Below, piece by piece: positions 29,776 through 38,450 of a stretch of 38,450 nt of DNA. The stretch comes from Terana coerulea. Lineage: Eukaryota; Basidiomycota; Agaricomycetes; Polyporales; Phanerochaetaceae. The translations under genes and the position numbers were made by a program. Position 1 is the first letter of the stretch, and the number at the start of each line of letters is the position of its first letter. The notes under the pieces are model-generated. The model was not told the DNA's origin, searched no databases, and saw nothing but the letters and a program-made list of their open reading frames with translations. The stretch spans positions 1-38,450 of the forward strand of contig JAKOGH010000278.1 of NCBI GenBank assembly GCA_024811115.1. Reading direction: 5' to 3'.

Positions 29776-30344
29776 AATTTCCCTCAGTGCTAGTCTACAG
29801 CGCCTAGAGTGTAACGTCAAGTCACGGGACATGTTACCCAGTCATCACAACAGCGTTACAAGATGCTGATTAGTTGGCCATGCGATGGACACATGGTTAT
29901 CAGGATATGCCTCATACGGACACAGGATCATGGACTCAGTTCTGGATTTGTTCTAGACTATGACCTCACTATGAGGTCACTATGACATCGTGTACTAGTA
30001 GTGTACAGTAGCTAGATTAGGACATCTAGATAGTGTTCATGTTAGCATGATAGCTAGGTCAGGATCTGATAAGGGAGTTAGAGCAGTGGTATGCTCTGGA
30101 GCCTTAGTCAGACGTCACCAGACTGTATCAGTCAGCATATAGTATTGGAGGCCTTAAATAGTGTCTAGGGTCCCTCTACATATATATATAAGGAGGCTGG
30201 TCTGTGGGCTAAACCCCCAGACTTAACAACATCATTGATTCATATCTGCTCTACTAGCTCTACTCAAGTCCCTTTGCTTTCCCCACTTCTTTCAAGTCAT
30301 CCCAGCAGGTGAGTATTGTAGTTTTGTGATAAGCGTCCACAACA
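29767..30344 (+). repeat. LTR-A, probable solo LTR
   Basis: It begins TGTCACAAATTTCCCTCAG and can be ended at ..GTCCACAACA (30344), giving TGT..ACA ends. Near 30180-30192 it has a TATATATATATA box followed by GGAGGCTGGTCTGTGGGCT, a layout expected of an LTR promoter. No gag-pol belonging to it is present, so it is probably a solo LTR. The right border is tentative. Confidence 0.55.
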
Positions 30345-31084
30345 CAAATGCAAGCAGGTCATTTTTGACATAAATGAGTTATGCAGTGACTGTCAAGAAG
30401 CTTGCACATATAATGACGAGACAGTCACTTGGGCCGCTCTGGGATGCACAAACAGGATATGTAAATTAATCTCTTTGTATCTGAGTTACTTGCTGATAGT
30501 TGGTCTAGTTCTATCTTCAATGCCGGGGTTACTTAATAAGCCAATGAGACCATGGTTCTGTAATTCAAACTGCAAGGAGAGCGCAGGATATCGAGTTAAT
30601 AGGCGGAAAAAGCAGCAGCGAGGGAGGTTATATAGATAATGCACACTTAAAGCTCTGAAAGACGCAATATGTCACATGAAATCTCCTTTTAGGAAGGGAG
30701 GGAGGGAGGGTCACCAGCACCCTACCAAAAAAAAGGACCATTGAGTAAGATTTTTTTCTATGATCCCTTAGTATTAATTTCTTGTTCCTTGCTCTCTTTC
30801 CTACCTTAAATCACTGAATGCGGCCATTTTCTAGAACAAACAGCTCATCTTGCTGATAATAAATACATCATAGTGAGCAAACATGTTTTGAAGTGTTGTG
30901 CACATACTTTGAAGGCACATAGGTTGAGCAACAAAGCCAACGAGCATGAACTCTACTTGGTCACAATGAGACCAGACATAAATCCCAGGGATGACATAAT
31001 CACGCACTAATATATAGCGCCAGCCAAGAGTTGAGGAATGGCAAGAGAGGCCCGAATGGGCCCAGAAATTCTCACGCCCTTCCT
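30345..31084. other. AT-rich stretch without gene
   Basis: The only notable points are a GGGAGGGAGGGAGGG purine run (about 30697-30711) and one ATAAATCC motif at 30978, outside the foldback arms. No coding frame is seen. Confidence 0.5.
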
Positions 31085-32560
31085 TTACACTCGCATTGCG
31101 AACCCAAGAGATAAATCCCGGGGATTTATGGTGTAAACATGTGGTGGTCTGAAACAAAATGGCCAGCATAAGTCACGCACATTAATTAGATATTCCTTTT
31201 GGGAGATATATCCCTTAAATGAACGTGTAAATCTACCTGACTAACTCTATATTCTTCCTGACAACTCACAGAGCTTTACTCTGAGAATAAATCCCTCATA
31301 TCTCGTAGCTGTTCTGTGGATTTATAATGGGCACATTATTTGTAGGCAACAAGATAAATCAACTAGATAAATAAAAAAACAAGTTGCACATGTATCCAGC
31401 ATGAGCTAGGCAGAGGTCTTCAGAATACATCTGCGGGATTTATTGTGGCAATATATTCCACCTAACACAGTGAGAGATATTGAGGACATATAGTTGACAT
31501 AAGTAAGATAAAGAACGCAGATATATTCATTATAAATCACGTATTGCATATCTCCAGGATAAATCCAGCAGAACCTCGGACACTTAGAAACAAAAATGTC
31601 TGCAGAAGATAGTAGTTAGTCGCATTCAACATAAGCCTTTTGACTATGGACACTAAACACACAATGCACATTGGTATATTCAAATACAACTGCAAATCCA
31701 GTAAGGACTAGCTTGAACTTTTGCATACATTGCACAATGGTGGTGTATTTGTAGAACTTTGTTGCCTAAATTAACAACTTTGGCCAGATTGCGCTGTTTT
31801 GATGTTGGCTAGCGTTAGCATCGTCAGTCAGAGTCCCCATAGGGCTGGCTGAGGTTGTTAACTTGGGCAGTGAAGTTCTACAAATACACTGCCATTGTGC
31901 AATGTACACAAAAGTTCAAGATAGTCCTTACTGGATTTTTGCAGTTGTATTTGAATATACTAATGTGCATACTAGTAAGTTCATTGTCAGTAATCAAAAG
32001 TTTCATATTGAATGAGTCTATGTCTAACTACTACATTCAGCAGACATCTATGTTTCTAAGTGTCCAAGGTCCTGCTGGATTTATCCTGGAGATATGCGGT
32101 ACATGATTTATGATGAATATATCTGCGTTCTTTATCTTACTTATGTCAACTGCATGTCCTCAATATCTCTCACTGAGTTAGGTAGAATATATTGCCACAA
32201 TAAATTCTGTGGATGTATTCTGAAGACCTATGTTATTCCATGCTGGATACATGTATGACTTGTTTCATATTTGTCCAAGGAATTTATCTTGTTGCTTACA
32301 AGTAATGTGCCCATTATAAGTCCACAGAACGGCTAGGAGAGATACAAGGGATTTATTGTCAGAATAAAGCTCTGTGAGTTATTGGGGAAGAATACAGAGT
32401 TAGGTGTGCAGATTTATGTGTTCATTTAAGTTGTATATCTCTTGAAATGGAATATTTAATCAATCCGCGTGACTTATGCTGGCCATTTTGTTTCAGACTC
32501 CCACGTGTTGACACGATAAATCCTCAGGATTTATTTTTGGGTTCCGCAGTGTCGGAGGGG
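31085..32560. mobile_element. Foldback element: 1.5-kb imperfect palindrome
   Basis: The left arm (about 31085-31790) and right arm (about 31845-32560) are inverted copies separated by about 55 bases. Examples are CAAAATGGCCAGCATAAGTC (31148) against GACTTATGCTGGCCATTTTG (32471), and GTAGAACTTTG (31751) against the inverted copy at 31876. The arms match throughout with scattered changes. The octamer ATAAATCC or its complement occurs about ten times along them. There is no coding frame, so the element would depend on proteins encoded elsewhere. Confidence 0.85.
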
Positions 32561-32735
32561 CGAAAGCTGAGGTAGGAGACTGGTTCAACGAGATAGCCGG
32601 GGTCTCCGAAGCAATTAGCGCCGTGGCCCGCGGTCGTGGGTACGCGACGTGACGGCGTGCACGACGTCAGCGCGACGGTCGGCACGCAGGTCTCTTCATG
32701 ACCACCATCTCCCTCGAAAACTTCGCTTTTCGCTC

Positions 32736-34340
32736 ATGACTCAAAGCAGCATGACCCTCCTGGCCGACGGCGAGCAAAACATGGCAGCAGGACCGTCACG
32801 GCAAGCCCGTCTTTCTGCCGTCGAGGAAGAGCCAGAGTCAGGCTTGGAGGGGTTCTCAGACGCGGAGTCTGAGGAAGAGCTTAGGCGGAAGGGTGCGGAG
32901 GAGGATGAAGACAATGGCGACGCTGAGGGCGACTCGGACCTCGACGTGCCTTACTCAAATGGGACCGCGGACAGGGAAGGGGAAAGGCGTCGAGCACAGG
33001 GAGCCACTCAGGAGAGATTTTGCGAGAGATCGTCCAGTGAAGCAATCCGAGTCACGCGCTTGGTCCGATCTTGACCTCTCCATGGTCGTCGCCTTGGTCT
33101 CGCCTGTGGGGAATTGGCTCACAGGCAGCGACCATGTCAAGAACCTTTTCTTGCTACTTCTACTTATTTTCTATTTACATCAGCTGGTTGACGGTACGTC
33201 CCCAGCTTCGATCCCATGTCAGTTACTAATGCATCGCAGTACCTTGGAAAATGTATCATAAATCCCGACCCCGCATCCGCCGCAAACTCGCTGAGCTTGT
33301 CCCGAACACTGCTGCCCACTTCGCCCACACCGAGCTGCGGAGCCAGGAAATCTTCTACCTCACCCTGACCGTCATTGCTCCTTTCGTTGGCGCTGTCCTC
33401 ATCCGATATGTCTTCTCTGCCATGGAGGGCGTCGACAGCCTGTCCTGGTTCAGCACGGCTCTCTTCGTGCTCGCGACCGGCGTCCGGCCGTGGACCCACC
33501 TCGTTTCTCGCTTGGACGAACGCACAGGTGAACTACACTTAGCTGTGCATCATGAAGAGGAGGAGAAGCATGACCGCGACATCGACAAGAAGCTTGACAC
33601 CATCATGGAACGTCTGGACGCTCTCGAACAGACCCTTCGTGAAGTAAAGGCGAAGGCGGAGAAGGTCACGCCCCTGGAGGAGGTGTGCGACGAGCTTAGC
33701 GAGGCGTTGGAGATCGTGGAACGCACCGTCCATCGTCAGGAACGTAAGACCGAGTCTGCGCGTGTCTCGCACAACGGCCGGCTAGCCGCACTCGAGGGAG
33801 CTGCGCTACGTCTCGAAGAGCGCAACAACATCCACGCAAGGTCCATTGCCGTCAATGCACAAGCCACGAAGCAAGCCCTGCATATCTCTCTCCCTTCCTT
33901 CCTCATCAAGTTTCTTCTTCGCACCCGTCTCTTTTTCTTGAAACACGCTCCCTTCGGCCCTTGGCCTCTCTACACCAAAGATTTTACTGCATCCCCGTCC
34001 TCCGTCGATGTAGGAAACCTGTCACCCACCAGCTCCACGCTGTACTTCAACGGTACGCCGCTCGAGACCATACCCGAGGCGGCGGACTCAGACTCGGAAG
34101 AAACCTACGTCCCCGACGGTGCCCCTCTCGCCAGGTGCCGAGGCGAGCAAGAAATTCTTACGAAAATCTAACCGGAGCCGCAGCCGCAGTACCAGCGGTG
34201 GTCGCCCAAGGCTGGCCAAGCGGAAGGATAGCGCCACGTTGGATTGGGCGAGCACGGCCGTCCAGTGGCCGTACCGTGTCGCGGTCAACTTTTTCCTCCT
34301 CATTCTGCCGCGTCCCGCCCAGAGAGTCTTCTCGCGGTAG
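32736..34340 (+). CDS. Membrane protein with coiled coil, unknown function
   Basis: The start is taken at 32736, with an in-frame ATG also at 32649. An acidic N-terminus (VEEEPESGLEGF, EEDEDNGDAEGDSDLD) is followed by a hydrophobic segment (VKNLFLLLLLIFYLH). Two further membrane segments follow (IFYLTLTVIAPFVGAVLI and WFSTALFVLATGV), then a charged coiled-coil stretch (about 33540-33870). An intron at 33194-33239 is clear. An 82-base intron at 34053-34134 joins YFNG to AEASKKFLRKS, adding a basic linker and a final hydrophobic tail (VAVNFFLLILP), with stop at 34340. Without that splice the protein ends at 34171. The frame changes between about 32946 and 33003 with no normal-sized intron, so a one-base indel is possible. 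I do not recognise the family. Confidence 0.65.
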
Positions 34341-34857
34341 GGCCTGCGGAGACATAGACACTCGTTACCACTAATATTGAAACCGCAATCGTTGTATTAG
34401 TACTTGGCATGCCATAACACAGACACTCGATACGCACACACGCTTTCTCTGGTTCACTGTTGTGTAGTTGCTTTCGTTGTATTCCATCATCGTACGCTAA
34501 GCCTGGGATTGCCGTAGTCTCTACCTTACATCGCTTATACACACTCGATATTTATTCGCGTTGTTCGCTGCGGGCAGCGAAGGTGATGCGAGGGAGAGTG
34601 GTGACATAAACTCGTATGATGGCATAGGAGTGCTAGGATACATCGGGTATGGCTACAGAACGGATGACATTCGTGACAGATACAAAACAAAGGGTACTAA
34701 AATACGCAAATGCAGAAGAACGAAGACAAAGTGCAATAAGGGACGCCGGTCCATGGCGAAGAGCGAAAAAGAAAGAAAGAAAATCGAGGACAGGCTAGGC
34801 GAAGAAGAAATAGGTGGAGTGAAGAGGCCCTGCTTGACAAGTCCGATGCGAACGACG
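34341..34857. other. Intergenic region between convergent genes
   Basis: Two convergent genes end here (stops at 34340 on + and 34858 on -), so it should hold both 3' flanks. No other gene is visible, and the open frames are antisense or random. Confidence 0.5.
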
Positions 34858-36799
34858 TCAGACGTCCTGGGTCTCCTGGACCACCGTCATGTAAACCACA
34901 TCTCCGAGCCCATCTCGGTCGAGCCACTTCTTCCCAGCACCCGCTCCGGCCCTGCTCAAGTTCCTGCCGTGGAACGACTCCAAGCTTGGAAGCTTCCTCA
35001 GCGGACTCTTGGGGCGCGACGCGACGGGCAGGCGCACGCCTTCCGCCGGGATACCCGCGTCCTGGAACGGCACGCGGTGCATCGAGGACGCGACGCTGTG
35101 CATCAAAACGTCCAGGTTGGAGAGGTAGGCGTTCGTGCTGATCGTGGAGTCCGAGATGCTGCCTGACTCGCTCGGAGGGCGGACGTAGCGTCTAGACGGC
35201 GCAGAAGGCACCGGGGACTGCATCCCTGGGCTCTTGACGGGCGAGACGGGGACGGTGAGCGGAGGCTGGGGCCAGGGAGACGAAAGGATAGCCTCCGCGG
35301 TGGGCTTGGATATGGGCGTGGCCAAGCTTGGTGGTGGGGTGACGAGGAGAGCCGACCAACGCGGGTCCGCGCGCGCAACAGCAGAAGGAGGGGGCAACGA
35401 CGGCGTGGGGGACTGCAAGGATGCAAGCACCACAGCCTTCACAGACGAATCGGTGTCAGAGCCGGAGTCGGATGGGGAAGGCGACGACGGCGGCAAAGCA
35501 CAGAAAATCGGCGGTAGCTTCGGCTTTGGCTTGGACTTGGTGGAACGGAGGGTGTCGTCCCAGCCAGACACCAGGTGGACGGGCAGCGGCGGGGTCGGCG
35601 ATGTCATGCTGATGCGCGTGGAGATGCGGAAGCCTTCCGAGGACTGGATGAACTCGTCGTTCGCGCTGGACCTGCGAAGCATGGTGGAGCGGAACCACTT
35701 GCCCGGGGACTGGAACCCGTGGAAACCGTCGTTCTGAGCGCAGTAGATCAAGCCGGCGAGGGCCATGAGGAGAACACAGCAGTGGAGACGGGTATTACCC
35801 ACCACCACGCTTCGATGCGCCGTATGTCGAGACTTCTTTCTGGAAGAACGATGTTCACTTGCGAGAGGTTGGCGTGGGTGGCAGCCAGGGAGATCCATGC
35901 TTGAAGCCCGCCGTGGGTGGCGATAGCAGCGGATAAGTCGAATATAGATACAGTGAAGATGAGAGTGGAAATGACGATGGCGGTGCATAGAGGTCGGAGG
36001 AAAGTGACCGTGATAAGTCGTGATGACAGGAGGCCTGCGCGGTTGGACTGTGACTGGTTGCGGCGGATATGACTCCAGAGCGCCAATGCCGCGAACACGA
36101 CAGAGGCGACACAGAACAGCATTGGCGGCATCCAGACTAGCACGATCGCTGCTGTGGAAGTGTAGACGGAGGCAGTGCAGCCAAAGTCTTCTGCGAGATC
36201 GAACCGATGATCTTGGACAATTGTGTCTGCGAAGTGTTAGTACGGTATCAAGACGAGCGGTTTAGTGTACTTACGGAGTGCCATGTAAACGAAAGGGAGA
36301 ATTAAACAGAGTGTACATTCGAATAAAGATCTATAGGCTCTGCGCTTTGCATCACGGTTTGATGCCAGGAAATATAGGTGAGAGCAGATGCAGAAGCACG
36401 AAGCCGAGAGCGCAAGGCGAGCGCCAAGAAGGATCTTACTCCTGGAAAGCATTGTGAGCTCTGAATGCAAAGTCGCCAAATAATATGTTACTCACCAATA
36501 TCGCACCAGACTTGAGCATGGACAGCAGCATTTCCGGACCAAATGACACTGTTAACTCCTTGCACCAAGCTCCCCACCAACAGCCACCCAATCAAGGCCA
36601 GAACGGCGATGTTTCGTGAATTCGCATGCAGAAGCGTCAAAGCAACGAGGAAGACGGCAGAGAGAAAGAGAGGATAGACAGCTCGGGTCGCATGGTCGGC
36701 CGTCCAGTCGATCCAGCGAGAGCGCGGCGCACTTCGTATAGCTACAGCTTGGGGTATACAGAGAGGAATAGTTCCTCCTTCCTCCCGCGAGCCTGGCAA
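34858..36799 (-). CDS. STE3: Ste3-type mating pheromone receptor (GPCR), frame-broken
   Basis: Ste3-like receptors sit in the plasma membrane, bind farnesylated peptide pheromones and signal through a G protein to a MAP-kinase cascade. Exons on the minus strand are 36799-36496, 36441 (or 36460)-36275 and 36226-34858. Family landmarks are NIAVLALIGWLLVGSLVQGV with NSVIWSG (TM2), VWCDI before TM3, MALHTIVQDHRFDLAEDFGC (exon 2/3 junction), VWMPPMLFCVASVVFA (TM5) and SSRLITVTFLRPLC before TM6. A long Ser/Pro-rich cytoplasmic tail ends the protein. Two problems exist. The 54-base first intron leaves the frame wrong, and only a 35-base version restores it. In TM7 (about 35770-35778) the frame shifts by one base between IPVSTAVF and VLLMALAGLIYCA. 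A 65-base GT..AG splice would bypass the shift but would delete TM7. The start at 36799 gives a rather long N-terminus. Confidence 0.85.
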
Positions 36800-38183
36800 T
36801 ATCAGGCATCACCGTCAGCCCGTGCGCTTTACTGGGCGGCGAAGAGGAGTTCGAAACTACAAAAGGTTGCCAACCTGGAAACAATGCCATGGGGCTAGAA
36901 GGCGCTGGAGAATGCAGAGGACGTCACAGGCAGCAATGCTCGCGCCGCAAGGCCGTGCACACAACAAGTGGACGACCGCAATGGGCACCCGTCCCAAAGG
37001 GGCAGACTCTATGAGCATGCCTAAACTGGGCAGGTGTTGTTGTTCTCGTGAGCAGAGCGGCAATTTTGGCGAGTTAAGCGAGAGATAGCGACTTTCTGCG
37101 CGCTGAAGTCGCTCTTAGTGTCCATATGGCGGGTATGGCGTGTCAATAACTGCCATGAGCCCCTGTTACAGCCCAAAGAAAAACAAAATGGGTCTTCGGT
37201 ACCGGGTAAACACGGGAGACTCACCTCAGGGCGGCCAGTTTGTATGCAAAGCATGCGCCTGGTGAGTTTGTATGTTTTTCTTCATACTGCAGGAATTTGT
37301 GGTCACAGCATCGCAGCCCAGCGTTTGGACTGTACACATTACAGCCTCGAGGAGATGATGAGAAGCAGATGTGAGAGAGTTGCGGGCGTCTAGGGCAATC
37401 CCATCGAAACACGGGTTTTGCCGGAGGCTTGGTGGCGCTTCAGAGCGCTTTACAGCTTCTTTGTTCACACCGCCATGTACGACAAGTCATCCAAGCTGAC
37501 TGACACTGTGCGATCTCTGCCACCCTTTCGTTTCGTCGCTGCGAACTAAGATGACCAACACTATTCTACAAACATGTCCACTATAATGTAGAGCTGGTGC
37601 ACCTCTTTCCAGAACCCTTGCTGTGCTTTGGACAGGCTACACACCACTGGCAGTAGGTCTCCTTACGATAATGCTTTGCCATCTAGTCGAGCTGCATGCT
37701 AATGCTGGATGTCTTGTAGTGACTGGTGCGCCCCTCCCCTGTGCCTGATGGATGTTCCAAATGCGGTTAGTACCGAGGTGTTCCGCATGAAGCGTCAGCG
37801 AAGAACGTGAACTTGTACGTCCGCGCCAGCTCACAGGGATCTGTCTCGAACGACTCACATTGCTTTGCATGCCAATCCATAGTCTTCGATTGTCCGGTCG
37901 ATTCGGTCCAATTGTTCCCTGGTCCGTACCGTGAAACCCCTAGATTCGACGCAAGATAGCAAGACAATAAGCAAGTGCTTACGTAAGCCGATCTAATTGT
38001 CTTTGCCCAAAGGGTCCGCTTGTCAAGGATGTGTGGTCAACTGCCTCATAAACTACTGGGAATGAGCGCGCTCTTTCATCCATCACCCTGTCACCCTATC
38101 CCTGCGCCTTCCACTGTCGGCCTGTGCAACTGCAGAGGTCTCTTGAATCAACTGTACTGGTTGCACACTCCATCTCGAGCAGC
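36800..38183. other. Intergenic region between divergent genes
   Basis: This is about 1.4 kb between the receptor and the secreted-protein gene. I searched both strands by eye for a short pheromone-precursor frame ending in a CaaX box and found none. No other gene, repeat or RNA is recognised. Confidence 0.45.
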
Positions 38184-38450
38184 ATGATGCCCTACAATCT
38201 TTGGCTATACACACTTACATTTTTAACGGGTGAGTCTTCCCGTGATACACCTAGAGCATTGTATTCACCCTCTGTGCTAGCATCTCAGGTCGCCATCGGC
38301 CGTCCGTTGGATCAATACTCAGTGGACTTGAGGTCGTGCGACGCCGTAGCGGAGTCCATTCCACTGGCTGAGCAAGTGAGTGGCCTTTTCATAGTGCCCT
38401 TCGTCTGTTCTGACGTCTTTCCTGCAGAAGTGTGTGTCGATTTGCGAGCC
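38184..38450 (+). CDS. 5' end of a probable secreted protein (partial)
   Basis: Three exons fit: 38184-38229, 38281-38375 and 38428 to the window edge, with canonical introns of 51 and 52 bases and matching phases. The N-terminus MMPYNLWLYTLTFLTA looks like a signal peptide, with cleavage likely near SQVA. It continues IGRPLDQYSVDLRSCDAVAE and then KCVSICE, so Cys residues appear early. The family is not recognisable from 60 residues. Confidence 0.6.
   Translation, partial: MMPYNLWLYTLTFLTGESSRDTPRALYSPSVLASQVAIGRPLDQYSVDLRSCDAVAESIPLAEQVSGLFIVPFVCSDVFPAEVCVDLRA

Noticed and set aside
30697..30711. GGGAGGGAGGGAGGG as a G-quadruplex regulatory site
   Set aside because: It could fold as one in principle, but it lies in gene-free DNA with no promoter nearby, so no functional claim is supported.
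34561..35166. Plus-strand open frame of 201 codons, Lys/Arg-rich
   Set aside because: It overlaps the receptor tail on the other strand, has random-looking composition and no recognisable motifs. It is treated as an antisense shadow plus 3' flank.

Overview
The window is eukaryotic and looks like nuclear DNA of a filamentous basidiomycete, most likely a wood-decay or related Agaricomycete. The reasons are genes split by introns of about 45-80 bases with GT..AG ends, an Ste3-type pheromone receptor, a DyP-type peroxidase relic, a Tnp2 (CACTA) transposase of the mushroom type, and a fungal Copia element. All assignments come from reading motifs, with no database search.

Layout. (1) 1-741 is the 3' end of an unrecognised gene with a zinc-type CxxC segment, an acidic stretch and a striking poly-cysteine tail. 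(2) 742-14250 is mostly relics and mobile DNA. It holds a decayed DyP peroxidase (about 2006-3335), a minus-strand CACTA transposon with a largely readable transposase (3396-6645), an acyl-CoA ligase fragment (about 7211-7580), a large frame-broken unknown gene (8451-11487), a pseudogene of the rRNA-processing factor Fcf2 (about 12500-13250), and two copies of a short dispersed repeat. (3) 14403-21566 is a normal gene block: an intact UBE2S-like ubiquitin-conjugating enzyme, an intact OPI3-like phospholipid methyltransferase, then a 2.5-kb tandem duplication carrying an intact F-box-type gene and its decaying copy. (4) 21725-32560 is a transposon nest. It has a long-TIR element interrupted by a 639-bp hAT-type MITE, a dead Copia retrotransposon of about 6.5 kb on the minus strand, LTR pieces of a second family, and a 1.5-kb foldback palindrome carrying a recurring 8-mer. 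(5) 32736-38450 is genes again: a membrane/coiled-coil protein, an Ste3-like GPCR on the minus strand, and the 5' end of a probable secreted protein.

The genes do not form one pathway. UBE2S (APC/C ubiquitin chains) and OPI3 (phosphatidylcholine synthesis) are housekeeping genes, and the receptor is a mating-signalling component. No pheromone precursor was found beside the receptor. Several otherwise well-preserved genes (Fcf2, Ste3, the membrane protein, the 8.5-11.5 kb gene) have single-base frame breaks. Whether these are true pseudogenes or assembly indels cannot be decided from this sequence alone.
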